Assembly: GCA_963974215.1 (NCBI GenBank) | Contig: CAXBBL010000008.1 | Coordinates: 62,001 to 126,000, forward strand | Length of the DNA: 64,000 nucleotides | Reading direction: 5' to 3' | Source of the DNA: Croceimicrobium sp963974215 | GTDB taxonomy: Bacteria; Bacteroidota; Bacteroidia; Flavobacteriales; Schleiferiaceae | In this document: positions 8,535 through 16,883 of the stretch, in pieces | Numbering within the stretch: position 1 is the stretch's first letter | How the letters are laid out: each line of letters opens with the position of its first letter | Position numbers and translations under genes: made by a program | The notes under the pieces: model-generated | Databases searched by the model: none | What the model was told of the DNA's origin: nothing | What the model saw: only the letters and a program-made list of their open reading frames with translations

Positions 8535-8538
8535 CTCT

Positions 8539-8546
8539 CAAAATTA
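8539..8546 (-). promoter_or_regulatory. Promoter -7 box of the DUF6095 gene
   Basis: The minus strand reads TAATTTTG four bases before the start codon at 8534, a perfect match to TAnnTTTG. This predicts a nearly leaderless transcript. Confidence 0.5.
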
Positions 8547-8814
8547 GGAAAAAGGGGGAGCATAATTACAAATCTGCACTCTATCTCATTAGGAGTCCAA
8601 ATAAAGTGCTTTGGAAAATACTAGAACTGGAGAGATATACCTAACAGATGAAAAGCCGCATAGAGTTTTTTAAAGAGCCTTACAAAATGCTTAACCTTGA
8701 TATCAAAGTGCTTAACAACTTCCGGTAAAATTTTTAGGAAAAAAATTGGGCTGCAAATTTCTGAATTGATAAATTGCTATCTTCGATTTTATAAATCAAT
8801 CTAAATTTTTACCA

Positions 8815-9384
8815 ATGAAAAGAATTATCAATTTTGTTTTAGCATTCAGTATCTTATTAAGCGTTACCTCCTGCTTTGGAGAGTTTGCTCTAGTAAGAAA
8901 GGTATACGAATGGAATGAGGATGTAGTAGATAACAAAGTAGCTCAAACATTACTCTTCTACGGGTTAAATATTATTCCCGTTTACGGTATTGCTGGATCA
9001 ATTGATTATTTCATCCTAAACCTAATTGAGTTTTGGTCAGGGTCAAACCCAGTAGCTATGGCACCTGGTGAGGTTGAAGAAGGCACCATGAACATTGACG
9101 GCGAAGAATATAAAGTTTTCGCTAGTCAAAACAGATTTGACATTCAAGATGCGGACGGTTCTACTATCACGAGCTTGGTGTTTAGCCCAGAGTCTAACAC
9201 TTGGTCTAAAACAGAACACAACCAAGAAGTTCCTCTTGTACAATACATCAGCATTGATGGTAGCAATGAAGCACTTGTTTTTCAAGAAGGAGAGGCTGTG
9301 GCTAGTTTCAACTTAGAAGAAAACTACAGCAAAGAAGAAGTATCTACTAAACTGCACGAAGCTACACTTAGCGCCTGCAAGTAA
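8815..9384 (+). CDS. DUF3332 family lipoprotein
   Basis: This 189-residue protein has a lipoprotein signal (LLSVTSC, Cys20) and a DUF3332-like body: a repeated hydrophobic segment (LFYGLNIIPVYGIAGSIDYF, then LNLIEFWSG) followed by a soluble beta-rich part. DUF3332 proteins occur widely in Bacteroidota and their function is not established. An imperfect -7 box (TATCTTCG) is found at 8778-8785 and a strong terminator follows, so the gene appears monocistronic. The 280-bp gap upstream holds no other recognisable feature. Confidence 0.8.
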   Translation: MKRIINFVLAFSILLSVTSCFGEFALVRKVYEWNEDVVDNKVAQTLLFYGLNIIPVYGIAGSIDYFILNLIEFWSGSNPVAMAPGEVEEGTMNIDGEEYKVFASQNRFDIQDADGSTITSLVFSPESNTWSKTEHNQEVPLVQYISIDGSNEALVFQEGEAVASFNLEENYSKEEVSTKLHEATLSACK

Positions 9385-9403
9385 AATAGTAACCTTATTT
9401 AAG

Positions 9404-9437
9404 AAGCCTCGATTAAAAAATCGGGGCTTTTTTTTTT
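9404..9437 (+). terminator. Rho-independent terminator after the DUF3332 gene
   Basis: A stem AAGCCTCGATT paired with AATCGGGGCTT around a short A loop is followed by a run of nine or more T residues. It ends the DUF3332 transcript before the Gfo/Idh gene. Confidence 0.9.
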
Positions 9438-9540
9438 GCGGAAATTTGAGATAGCAATAGTCACGGTAGATTACCGAAAACGTAGCAACAAAGCTTTCGC
9501 TTTCCGTGTCTTTTTTAGACGGAATTTTCATCTTTGTAAA

Positions 9541-10509
9541 ATGACGAAAAAGGTACACTGGGGCATTTTGGGTTTAGGTAAAATTGCCCATAAATTCGCC
9601 CACGATATTTTACGTAGTGAAGGGTCCCATTTACAAGCCGTGGCATCTCGTTCACTCGAGAAGGCAGAGGGATTTAAGGCAAATTACCAGGCCCAGAGCG
9701 CTTATGGATCTTACCAAGAACTTTTACAAGATGAGAAAGTAGATATTGTCTATATCGCCTTACCTCACAGTCATCACTATGAGTTTAGCATGCTCGCACT
9801 GCAACATAATAAAGCGGTGCTCTGCGAAAAACCGATGGGACTAAATCCACAAGAAGTGGAAACCCTACAAAAAGAAGCAAGGGCGCGAAACCTCTTTATA
9901 ATGGAAGGCATTTGGACCCGTTTTATCCCGGCCACCCAAAAGCTTATGAGCCTTTTGGCAGATGAGCTTATCGGAAATATCATCTCGCTTAAAGCAGATT
10001 TTGGCTTTAAACCTGATTACATTCCAAGCTCACGACTTTTTGATCCCGCTTTAGGCGGCGGCTCCCTCTACGACGTGGGCTTTTATCCATTATACCTTAG
10101 TTTATTGGCCCTAGGTGAGCCAGAGAAAATTAAGGCATTTGCGCGGTACAGCGACTCTGGTGTGGATAGTCATTGCCAAATGCTTTTGCAATTCCGCGAT
10201 GGAGCTCTAGTCCAATTGGAGTCAAGCTTTGAAGTCCAAACTCCCACGGAAGCGCATATTTACGGAACTAAAGGTTCTATCCGAGTGCACTCACGTTTTC
10301 ATCATCCTGAAAAAATCACCCTTAGTTTAAGCGATGGAAAGAAAGAAGAATTTGAGATAAAATACCGCGGTAATGGCTATGTACACGAAATCGAAGCGGT
10401 AAGTCAAAACTTTATGGATGGTAAGACTGAGAATGAAGTTTTACCCCATCGAGAATCGCTACAACTCGCTCAGTTATTGGCACGAGTTAAAAATGAGATA
10501 AACAATTAA
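9541..10509 (+). CDS. Gfo/Idh/MocA family oxidoreductase
   Basis: This 322-residue NAD(P)-dependent dehydrogenase has an N-terminal Rossmann fold (WGILGLGKIAHKFAHDI, residues 6-22) and the conserved EKPMGLNP motif near residue 100. The C-terminal alpha/beta domain contains LGGGSLYDVGFYPLYLSL and its expected His/Asp residues. Similar proteins are dihydrodiol or sugar dehydrogenases; the substrate cannot be stated. The ATG at 9541 gives the normal family N-terminus and directly follows a CATCTTTG near-box (9529-9536), so the longer frame from 9436, which crosses the upstream terminator, is rejected. The last four bases overlap the stop of the convergent gene. Confidence 0.88.
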   Translation: MTKKVHWGILGLGKIAHKFAHDILRSEGSHLQAVASRSLEKAEGFKANYQAQSAYGSYQELLQDEKVDIVYIALPHSHHYEFSMLALQHNKAVLCEKPMGLNPQEVETLQKEARARNLFIMEGIWTRFIPATQKLMSLLADELIGNIISLKADFGFKPDYIPSSRLFDPALGGGSLYDVGFYPLYLSLLALGEPEKIKAFARYSDSGVDSHCQMLLQFRDGALVQLESSFEVQTPTEAHIYGTKGSIRVHSRFHHPEKITLSLSDGKKEEFEIKYRGNGYVHEIEAVSQNFMDGKTENEVLPHRESLQLAQLLARVKNEINN

Positions 10510-11306
10510 CAAAAATCAAAAGCAATTATGTCTAGGTAAAAGTCTTGACTAATTTTTTCGCCTTTTTCATTTAGCGCTGGAATCCAAGCAGGCATGTCTT
10601 CGGTTGTTTTAATAAGAAAGTCTGTTAATTCTTTATACGATGAACATTCTTGTAGGCGGGGATTTTCGACTTTTCCTTCTTCATTGATGGTAAAGACCAC
10701 CTTCATGCCAACTAATTCTTTAAATGAGATGCTTTCGGCTTTGCTGAGACTAGCGTCTCTAAAATAAGTATTCATTCCATTTTCTCCTTCTGCGTAAGCG
10801 GCTGAACGCGAAGGTTCTACCGTAATTTCGAAGTACATCGTTTTATCTTCCAACCTATGAGTCAAGGCATTTTTCGAGATAAAATCAATTTCAAGCTTAA
10901 ACTTATCCGAAGCGGTTAATGCCTGGATAAGCAATTTCTGATCTTTATTTAGCTGTTCGTCTTTCCCAAAACAAGTCTTGCCTTGAGCGCTTAATCGCAC
11001 TTCCCTATATTCCTCAATATAGTCTGCCGGATAGGCACGCATCAAGTCGCTTAGAGATTCGGCACCTTTTAACTGGACCAAACTTACGGGGTGAACAAAA
11101 GTTGGCTTAGCCTCAAAGCTTAAAAGTAGGTTGCCCTCTGGATTAATATACTTTTTATTATTTATGAGCTTGGAATCGATGTCTACATCTGTGAGATCCA
11201 CAGTATTACTTTTTAAGGTTTTCTCAGCCAATGCATTGCTAAAAGCAATAGCACATGGTAAAAGTCCAAAAAGCACTAGCAAACGAACTGTTCTGTTAAT
11301 TTTCAT
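10506..11306 (-). CDS. Exported TonB C-terminal-like protein of unknown function
   Basis: This 266-residue protein starts at 11306 with a signal peptide (NRTVRLLVLFGLLPCAIAFS). The last 65 residues resemble the TonB C-terminal fold common in Bacteroidota periplasmic proteins: a strand VVFTINEEGKVENPRLQE, a helix, then MPAWIPALNEKGEKISQDF. There is no transmembrane anchor with a proline-rich linker, so it is not a classical TonB. The central part is not recognised. It is separated by 131 bp from the divergent pterin dehydratase gene. Confidence 0.65.
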   Translation of the reverse strand: MKINRTVRLLVLFGLLPCAIAFSNALAEKTLKSNTVDLTDVDIDSKLINNKKYINPEGNLLLSFEAKPTFVHPVSLVQLKGAESLSDLMRAYPADYIEEYREVRLSAQGKTCFGKDEQLNKDQKLLIQALTASDKFKLEIDFISKNALTHRLEDKTMYFEITVEPSRSAAYAEGENGMNTYFRDASLSKAESISFKELVGMKVVFTINEEGKVENPRLQECSSYKELTDFLIKTTEDMPAWIPALNEKGEKISQDFYLDIIAFDFC

Positions 11307-11437
11307 TTCATTTTTTTTAATTCCTTCGAAACTATAAAACCGTCTGAAATGGAATAGTAAGTTGAGGTAAATTAGTGTAAACGCTAAGTAAAACTTAGTT
11401 TTGAATTCAATCAAAACTTAAAAATTTTTAAACCTCT

Positions 11438-11737
11438 ATGGCAGAAACATCTAGACTTAGTGTAGCTGAAATAAAGACAGAACTAAGCACGATTGCTCCA
11501 CAATGGCAAGTAGTAGACGAGACTTTGCAAAGGTCTTTTACCTTTCGAGATTTTGCAGACGCCTTTACTTTTATAACCGCTATTGCTTTGGTCGCCGAAA
11601 AAAATCAGCATCATCCGAATTGGGAAAATAATTACAATAAAGTTAATATCAAACTGACTACCCACGATGTAGGTGGACTGAGTCAACTCGATTTCAAACT
11701 GGCTCAGGCAATTGATTCATTTGCACCTGAAAATTAA
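11438..11737 (+). CDS. 4a-hydroxytetrahydrobiopterin dehydratase (PCD/DCoH)
   Basis: This 99-residue enzyme dehydrates 4a-hydroxytetrahydrobiopterin, recycling the cofactor of aromatic amino acid hydroxylases. The catalytic signature is complete: EKNQHHPNWENNYNKV followed by LTTHDVGGLSQLD, with the two adjacent histidines, the later His and the final Asp. The length is typical. Phenylalanine hydroxylase is not in this window, but fumarylacetoacetase of the same tyrosine catabolic route lies at 22430-23704. Confidence 0.93.
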   Translation: MAETSRLSVAEIKTELSTIAPQWQVVDETLQRSFTFRDFADAFTFITAIALVAEKNQHHPNWENNYNKVNIKLTTHDVGGLSQLDFKLAQAIDSFAPEN

Positions 11738-11805
11738 AAAAGAGTGGCCTCATGTTGCGGGGCTTAATTCTTATTCAGAATTAGCTTCTTCCTTAATCCA
11801 TCAAC

Positions 11806-11813
11806 TATATTTG
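11806..11813 (+). promoter_or_regulatory. Promoter -7 box of the phosphoribosyltransferase gene
   Basis: A perfect TATATTTG box lies 17 bp before the ATG at 11831. It follows the end of the dehydratase gene by about 70 bp, so the two genes are probably transcribed separately. Confidence 0.55.
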
Positions 11814-11830
11814 CAGCTCAAATACTTTTA

Positions 11831-12328
11831 ATGGGAACACAGGTATTAGATCATCAGGCCGTCTGTAGTAAAATAAGCCGTATTGCTTGGCAAATTTTCG
11901 AAGAGTTTAGCGACGAGAAACAAATATTTATCGCTGGAATTGCCGAAAGAGGCTATCTTTTTGCTTCCTTATTGAAGGAGGAGCTTGATAATATTTCAGA
12001 CTTAAACTGCAGTTTGCATCGCTTAAGTTTCGATAAGAGTAACCCCCTGGAAGACCAACCTATTTTAAATCCACCAATCCTCGACTTTAAAGATGCCAAT
12101 GTTGTATTGATAGATGATGTATTAAAGTCAGGCTCCACTCTAATATACGGAGTACGCTATTTCCTAAACTTCCCACTTAGTGTTATGAAAACGGTGGTTT
12201 TGGTAGATCGAAATCATAAACGCTACCCGGTAAAAGCCGACTTTAAAGGCCTTAGTCTTTCTACTTCTTTGCAAGAACACGTAAACGTTTTTATCGAAGA
12301 AGAACCCTTTTCAGTAGAAGTTTCTTAA
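11831..12328 (+). CDS. Type I phosphoribosyltransferase, PyrR-like
   Basis: This 165-residue protein has the PRPP-binding loop VVLIDDVLKSGST near residue 98 and an upstream IFIAGIAERGYLFASLL segment as in PyrR and purine phosphoribosyltransferases. Compared with Bacillus PyrR (uracil phosphoribosyltransferase and pyr attenuator protein) the overall plan and length agree, but no pyrimidine gene is adjacent. I therefore assign the fold and PRPP binding with confidence, and leave the base specificity or regulatory role open. Confidence 0.8.
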   Translation: MGTQVLDHQAVCSKISRIAWQIFEEFSDEKQIFIAGIAERGYLFASLLKEELDNISDLNCSLHRLSFDKSNPLEDQPILNPPILDFKDANVVLIDDVLKSGSTLIYGVRYFLNFPLSVMKTVVLVDRNHKRYPVKADFKGLSLSTSLQEHVNVFIEEEPFSVEVS

Positions 12329-12472
12329 AACATTCCTGAAAAGAAGCCTTATTTTACTTACTCCTGTATTAGAACACTTGAACTGCTCTAGGCTTGAGAG
12401 AGTGAGAATTCGCGATTTGCACTTAGTTTATTGTTGATGGGGAAAACCCACATTAAACCCTTAAAAAGGGTC

Positions 12473-12580
12473 TAATGATGGGATATGCTGGCAATTATTC
12501 AAGATAATAAAACGTATATTTGTTGGGAAATACTTACCTTATCGGTAATAAACCTACTTAATGATGGGATATACTAGCAA
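12473..12580 (+). promoter_or_regulatory. hipBA control region with a duplicated 22-bp motif
   Basis: A perfect -7 box (TATATTTG) lies at 12515-12522. Two 22-bp segments that differ at only two bases lie on either side of it: 12473-12494 and 12559-12580. The second contains the hipB start codon. Each begins TAATGATGGGATAT. Between the box and the start there is also a short inverted repeat, TTACC-ttatc-GGTAA (12534-12548), and just upstream of the first motif is a hairpin ACCCTTaaaAAGGGT (12457-12471). Paired sites around a promoter fit autorepression by HipB, with possible looping; this is inference. Confidence 0.55.
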
Positions 12581-12920
12581 AATATGGGCGGAAATGTCAG
12601 ATCTCGAAATTGTACGTCATATCGGGTCTGCTATTAAAAGTCTCCGTCTAGGCCAAAATAAAACCCAAGCCCAACTCGCCGAAAGTGCAGGCCTTAATCG
12701 TTGGACTATCAGTCAAATTGAAAAGGGTGAATCGATCAGCTTAAATAGCTTAATCCACATTTTACGTGCCTTAGATAGCCTCCAAATATTAGAAAACTTT
12801 AGTAGCGAGGAAGAAATAAGTCCTCTCGAATATGCCAAACTCAAAAAGCAAAAACGCCAACGGGTAAGGCCTTATCCTAGCGGTTCACCTTCTGTAAATG
12901 AAGAGTTACCCGAATGGTAG
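12561..12920 (+). CDS. hipB: HipB-like antitoxin, XRE-family repressor
   Basis: This 119-residue protein contains a classical helix-turn-helix at about residues 20-75 (KTQAQLAESAGLNRWTISQI, then EKGESISLNSLIHILRAL). In hipBA modules the antitoxin binds both the operator and the HipA kinase. The reading frame overlaps hipA by 7 nt, which supports coupled translation. The C-terminal tail is basic (KLKKQKRQRVRPYPSG) and ends in Trp, as the HipB tail that docks on HipA often does. The ATG at 12561 lies inside the second copy of the upstream repeat; a later ATG at 12594 (SDLEIVRHIG) is a possible alternative start. Confidence 0.88.
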   Translation: MMGYTSKIWAEMSDLEIVRHIGSAIKSLRLGQNKTQAQLAESAGLNRWTISQIEKGESISLNSLIHILRALDSLQILENFSSEEEISPLEYAKLKKQKRQRVRPYPSGSPSVNEELPEW

Positions 12921-14224
12921 ATATTGCTGAAATAAAAATTTGGGGTGAATATGTTGGGGCCCTACGTTGGGATGAAAGTAAAAAACTCGCTTTTTTTCAA
13001 TATGCGCCGCGTTTTCTCACTAAGGGTTGGGACCTCGCTCCTATTAAAATGCCACTTAGTCAAGGTTCTGCTATCCACAGCTTCCCTGAATTGAGAATGT
13101 CTAAGCAGTCGAGTGAAGATACCTTTAAAGGGCTACCTGGCTTGTTAGCTGATTCCTTACCCGATAAATACGGACACAGCCTTATTAACTCTTGGTTGGC
13201 CCAGCAAGGTCGCGCCGCCAATAGCATGAACCCGGTGGAGAAATTGTGCTTTATTGGTCATCGCGGTATGGGTGCCTTAGAGTTTGAACCTGCTCGAGTA
13301 AAAGGCGGATTAAAAAGTTTTAGTCTGGAAGTTTCCAGTTTGGTAGAAATAGCCAAAAAAATTAAAGACGAAAGAAGTTCTTTTAAAAGCGACTTAAATA
13401 CTGCTGAACACGAAGATTTAAAGGACCTTTTCAAAGTGGGGACCTCTGCCGGTGGAGCGCGTCCCAAAGCTATTATTGCTTTTAATGAAAAAACGCTCGC
13501 CGTGAAATCCGGTCAAGCCCAGGTGCCAAAAGGATTTGAGCATTGGCTTCTCAAACTAGATGGCGTTAGCAGCGCGCAATTTGGAGAAAGTAGTCATTGG
13601 GGACGAGTAGAATATGCCTATTACCTCATGGCATTGGACTGCGGCATTGAGATGAATAAATCGAGATTACTAGAGGAAAATGGCCGGGCACATTTTATGA
13701 CCAAACGTTTCGACCGAGAAGGAAATATTAAGCACCACATTCAAACCCTTTGCGGCTTACAGCACTACGATTACAACGAAATGTACTCCTTTAGCTACGA
13801 ACAGGTTTTTCAAACCATGCGACAATTGCGACTAAGCTATCCCGAGGCGGAGCAGATGTTTAGGCGTATGGTGTTCAATGTATTAGCCACTAACTACGAT
13901 GATCACACTAAAAACTTTTCCTTTCTCCTAAAAAAGGATCAGAAATGGAAATTAGCTCCCGCCTACGATCTTTGCTTCTCTTTCGATCCCGATAACCACT
14001 GGGTTAGCCAGCAAACCCTTAGTGTAAATAACAAAAAGCTAAACATTAGTGAAGCCGATCTACTAAAAGTGGGAAAAGAAAATTCGATTAAGAAAGCGCC
14101 GCAAATAATTAAGGAAATAAATGCAGTGGTAAAAAATTGGCAGAAATATGCAGAGCAAGCAGTGGTACAAAAGCGACTGGCCGATTATATCGGAGCCAAT
14201 TTGAATACTCTAAACCTTCGCTAA
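12914..14224 (+). CDS. hipA: HipA-family serine/threonine kinase toxin
   Basis: This 436-residue protein is a full-length HipA: the N-terminal HipA couple domain (residues 1-100, with KGLPGLLADSLPDKYG) followed by the HipA C kinase fold. Key residues are present: TSAGGARPK (177-185), a lysine at about 214 in LLKLDG, the catalytic loop NYDDHTKNF (327-335) and the metal-binding Asp352 in APAYDLCFSF. E. coli HipA phosphorylates glutamyl-tRNA synthetase and causes persistence; related kinases have other targets, so the target here is unknown. It appears catalytically intact. The 3' end overlaps the convergent crtZ-like gene by 15 nt. Confidence 0.9.
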   Translation: MVDIAEIKIWGEYVGALRWDESKKLAFFQYAPRFLTKGWDLAPIKMPLSQGSAIHSFPELRMSKQSSEDTFKGLPGLLADSLPDKYGHSLINSWLAQQGRAANSMNPVEKLCFIGHRGMGALEFEPARVKGGLKSFSLEVSSLVEIAKKIKDERSSFKSDLNTAEHEDLKDLFKVGTSAGGARPKAIIAFNEKTLAVKSGQAQVPKGFEHWLLKLDGVSSAQFGESSHWGRVEYAYYLMALDCGIEMNKSRLLEENGRAHFMTKRFDREGNIKHHIQTLCGLQHYDYNEMYSFSYEQVFQTMRQLRLSYPEAEQMFRRMVFNVLATNYDDHTKNFSFLLKKDQKWKLAPAYDLCFSFDPDNHWVSQQTLSVNNKKLNISEADLLKVGKENSIKKAPQIIKEINAVVKNWQKYAEQAVVQKRLADYIGANLNTLNLR

Positions 14225-14701
14225 ACGGGCCTTCTGTTTTTTACGTGCTTCCACCTCTTGGCGCCAGTATTTCGGGTGAATAATTAACATACCAAAGCTT
14301 TCCCCTGGCTGCTTACCTAAGTGCTTGTGGTGCATTTTATGCGCTCTTAAAACGGCGGCTAGGTAAAGACTGTTTGTGTTTTTAAACCAAGTGAAACGGC
14401 GATGAATCCACACTTCATGGACCAAGAAATAGGCGAAACCATAAATGGCAATTCCCGCACCAATACTCACCGAAATCCAGTTAGTATTCATCATACCCAG
14501 CATAATGCAAAGCCATGAGGGAATGGCGAAAATCAAGAAAAAAGCATCGTTCTTCTCAAAAAAACCAGGCTCCTTAACGTGATGGTCTTCGTGTAAAAAC
14601 CACAGCAAACCGTGCATCAGATATTTATGCGTGAACCAAGCCACATATTCCATGGCCCAAAAAGTGGCTAAAACAAGTAAAGCTACCCAATACCAAGTCA
14701 T
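14210..14701 (-). CDS. crtZ: Beta-carotene hydroxylase (CrtZ-type fatty acid hydroxylase superfamily)
   Basis: This 163-residue membrane di-iron hydroxylase adds a 3-hydroxyl to beta-ionone rings. The histidine clusters are intact: HKYLMH (25-30), HEDHH (37-41), HEVWIH and HKMHHKH near residue 130. Hydrophobic segments flank them. The ATG at 14701 overlaps the stop of the upstream gene (14698-14700), so translation is coupled; the longer frame from 14872 merely reads through that gene. It is the last gene of a carotenoid operon with a CruF-like protein and a CrtI/CrtD-like desaturase. Its 3' end overlaps hipA on the other strand. Confidence 0.9.
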   Translation of the reverse strand: MTWYWVALLVLATFWAMEYVAWFTHKYLMHGLLWFLHEDHHVKEPGFFEKNDAFFLIFAIPSWLCIMLGMMNTNWISVSIGAGIAIYGFAYFLVHEVWIHRRFTWFKNTNSLYLAAVLRAHKMHHKHLGKQPGESFGMLIIHPKYWRQEVEARKKQKARLAKV

Positions 14702-15336
14702 AGGGTTAAATTGAGAATTAAGAAAAACAAAAATATCATGGGCAAATACCATTTGGCTATTGCATTGCTTTCGCTTTGCAAAGATCGCGGAAATAGCAGT
14801 TGCACCAAAAAAGAAACCCCTAACCAACCGAAATAGTTCTCTATGGGGATAATACCATTCTCCCATTGCCAAAAACCTAAGTTGGCGGATATGGGCTCAA
14901 TAAAGAAATCGACACAAACCATTAGTAGGCTGGCTAAAAGTGCTTGCGCAAGATGATTTTTCAACCAGCGATTTACCCAAAGACGCGAAGCATAAGCCAT
15001 TAAAAACCAATTCACACCAATCAACACGGGCACCTCAATAATTTTCGGACCAAGATTTTGGAGATACTGGTAATTACCAAAGGGAAAACCCGTTTGAGTA
15101 CCTAACAATTCGGCCAAATAACCGATTAAAAAACTGATTAAAAAGAAAATAGTTAAGCTGCGCATCTTGGTGGCAACCCCAAAAACAAAAGCGGTTGCGA
15201 TTAGCAAATTTAAAGGGGTAAAACTGGCCCAAAAATCGGTATCAGACCAACTGATAACTAGGACTCCAAAAAAATGAATAACCCCAAGTGCCCAAAGTCC
15301 ATAACGATTTACAAAATTTTGCAAGCTGCTAAGCAT
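14698..15336 (-). CDS. CruF-like carotenoid biosynthesis membrane protein (DUF422)
   Basis: This 212-residue protein has about seven hydrophobic segments and the DUF422/CruF pattern, including GYLAELLGTQTGFPFGNYQY and VCVDFFIEPISANLGFWQWE, where conserved acidic residues sit in the membrane. Known members are carotenoid 1',2'-hydratases (CruF, archaeal bisanhydrobacterioruberin hydratase) that hydrate the psi end of a carotenoid. The start ATG at 15336 overlaps the desaturase stop codon by 8 nt, so the two genes are coupled. A hydratase role fits its neighbours, but a cyclase-like role has not been excluded from the sequence alone. Confidence 0.75.
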   Translation of the reverse strand: MLSSLQNFVNRYGLWALGVIHFFGVLVISWSDTDFWASFTPLNLLIATAFVFGVATKMRSLTIFFLISFLIGYLAELLGTQTGFPFGNYQYLQNLGPKIIEVPVLIGVNWFLMAYASRLWVNRWLKNHLAQALLASLLMVCVDFFIEPISANLGFWQWENGIIPIENYFGWLGVSFLVQLLFPRSLQSESNAIAKWYLPMIFLFFLILNLTL

Positions 15337-16804
15337 AATCAGTTTTAATAATATTGGCGCTAATTTGAGCACTCAATAAGCAGAGGGGAATTCCTCCACC
15401 CGGATGCACGCTTCCGCCGCAAAAGTACAAGCCTTTAATTTTCTTGGTGAAATTCGGATGGCGCAAAAAGGCCGACATGGTATCGTTAGACCCAGCGCCA
15501 TATAATGAGCCCTGATAACTAGATGTTTTAGACTCAATGCTACGCGGGTCGAGAATCTCCTCAAAGTCAATTAAATCTGCTATGGGCTTATTTAAAATAC
15601 GACTCAATTTGGCTAGAGTATTCGCACGTACCTTCTTAATTATCGTATCCCAATCCTGCCCTGTATTGCCAGGAACATTAATCATTACAAACCAGTTTTC
15701 ACAGCCTTTGGGCGCATCGAAAGGGTCTTCCTTACTAGAGATGTTCACATAAATAGTAGGGTCGTCAAAAACCTGCGCTTCCTTAAATATGGCATTAAAT
15801 TCTGCCTTATAATCGTCGCTGAAAAATATATTATGTAAATCGAGTTCAGGGAAAACATCTTTAATTCCCCAATAAAAAATAAGAGCGGAACTACTACGAG
15901 CTTGGGCCAAGGTCTTTTCGGGGGCAGGCTGTGAAGCCAATAATTTACGATAGGTTGGTACAATGTCCATATTGGAAACCACTACGTAGGCATAGAATTT
16001 TTCCTCGGCCACACGAATACCTTTGGCTTGACCACCTTCTACCAAAACTTCATCAACCCGTGAGTTGAAATGATATTTCACACCAAGGTCTTTCGACAAT
16101 TCGTAGAGCGCTTTGGTAATACTAACCATACCACCTTCAGGGTAATAGGTACCAATATTATGTTCTAGATGCGGAATGGAACTCATCACCCCGGGCGTTA
16201 GATAAGGACTGCTGCCATTATAGGTCGCAAAGCGATCAAAAAGCTGCACCATTTTATCGGTTTCAAAAGACTCTTCATTCGCATCATGTAAGGTGCCCGT
16301 TAGCTTTAGTTTGTGGATGCGAATAAGTGAGTTTAAAGTAGTAAGATTTAAATAAGTGGAAGCTTTGTGCAATGATTTTTCTAAAAATACCGGACTAGTA
16401 TGGCGATAGATATATTCGGCTTCCTCTAAGTATTTTAAGACATTTTCAGCTTTTTCGCCCAATTGCCTTTCTGCTTCTGCCGCAAAGTGATATTTATCGC
16501 CCGAAGCTTGCAATTTGGTACCATCCTCCCAAAAATAATGACAGGCGGTATCCTTTTTAAAATAGTTAAAATATTGACGAGGGTTTTTACCGCAGTCAGA
16601 AATTAATTCATCTACTAAAGTTGGCAAAGTAAATAAGCTCGGACCAGAATCGAAGCGATATGTCTTATTACCATTGCTGCTTAACTTACCTCCCGGATAA
16701 GAATTGGCCTCAAAAACTTCTACGGAAAAACCCTGATGGGCTAGACGACAAGCCGTTGCTAGTCCAGCGATACCGCTGCCAATAATTAATGCTGACTTTC
16801 TCAT
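15329..16804 (-). CDS. CrtI-family carotenoid desaturase (CrtI or CrtD type)
   Basis: This 491-residue FAD-dependent desaturase has the dinucleotide motif ALIIGSGIAGLATACRLA at the N-terminus, FDSGPSLFTLPTLVDELI, and the C-terminal family motif GLYFCGGSVHPGGGIPLC. CrtI makes lycopene from phytoene; the paralogue CrtD introduces the 3',4' double bond into 1'-hydroxy monocyclic carotenoids. The operon contains a CruF-like hydratase and CrtZ but no phytoene synthase, which favours the CrtD reading. I prefer the ATG at 16804 to a TTG six bases earlier. It is the first gene of the operon and is divergent from a T9SS protein gene 80 bp away. Confidence 0.85.
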   Translation of the reverse strand: MRKSALIIGSGIAGLATACRLAHQGFSVEVFEANSYPGGKLSSNGNKTYRFDSGPSLFTLPTLVDELISDCGKNPRQYFNYFKKDTACHYFWEDGTKLQASGDKYHFAAEAERQLGEKAENVLKYLEEAEYIYRHTSPVFLEKSLHKASTYLNLTTLNSLIRIHKLKLTGTLHDANEESFETDKMVQLFDRFATYNGSSPYLTPGVMSSIPHLEHNIGTYYPEGGMVSITKALYELSKDLGVKYHFNSRVDEVLVEGGQAKGIRVAEEKFYAYVVVSNMDIVPTYRKLLASQPAPEKTLAQARSSSALIFYWGIKDVFPELDLHNIFFSDDYKAEFNAIFKEAQVFDDPTIYVNISSKEDPFDAPKGCENWFVMINVPGNTGQDWDTIIKKVRANTLAKLSRILNKPIADLIDFEEILDPRSIESKTSSYQGSLYGAGSNDTMSAFLRHPNFTKKIKGLYFCGGSVHPGGGIPLCLLSAQISANIIKTDYA

Positions 16805-16883
16805 TTTCAAAATCTAGTGCTTTAACCGGATATGTAGGCATTAGTTTAAAATTATTGCTAATTTCAACCAAATTATACATCTG

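Noticed and set aside
9436..9540. N-terminal extension of the Gfo/Idh oxidoreductase
   Set aside because: It begins within the T-run of the preceding terminator and crosses the likely promoter; the conserved Rossmann start follows the ATG at 9541.
14702..14872. N-terminal extension of the CrtZ-like protein
   Set aside because: It lies antisense-free but wholly within the CruF-like gene in another frame; the ATG at 14701 with ATGA overlap is the normal coupled start.
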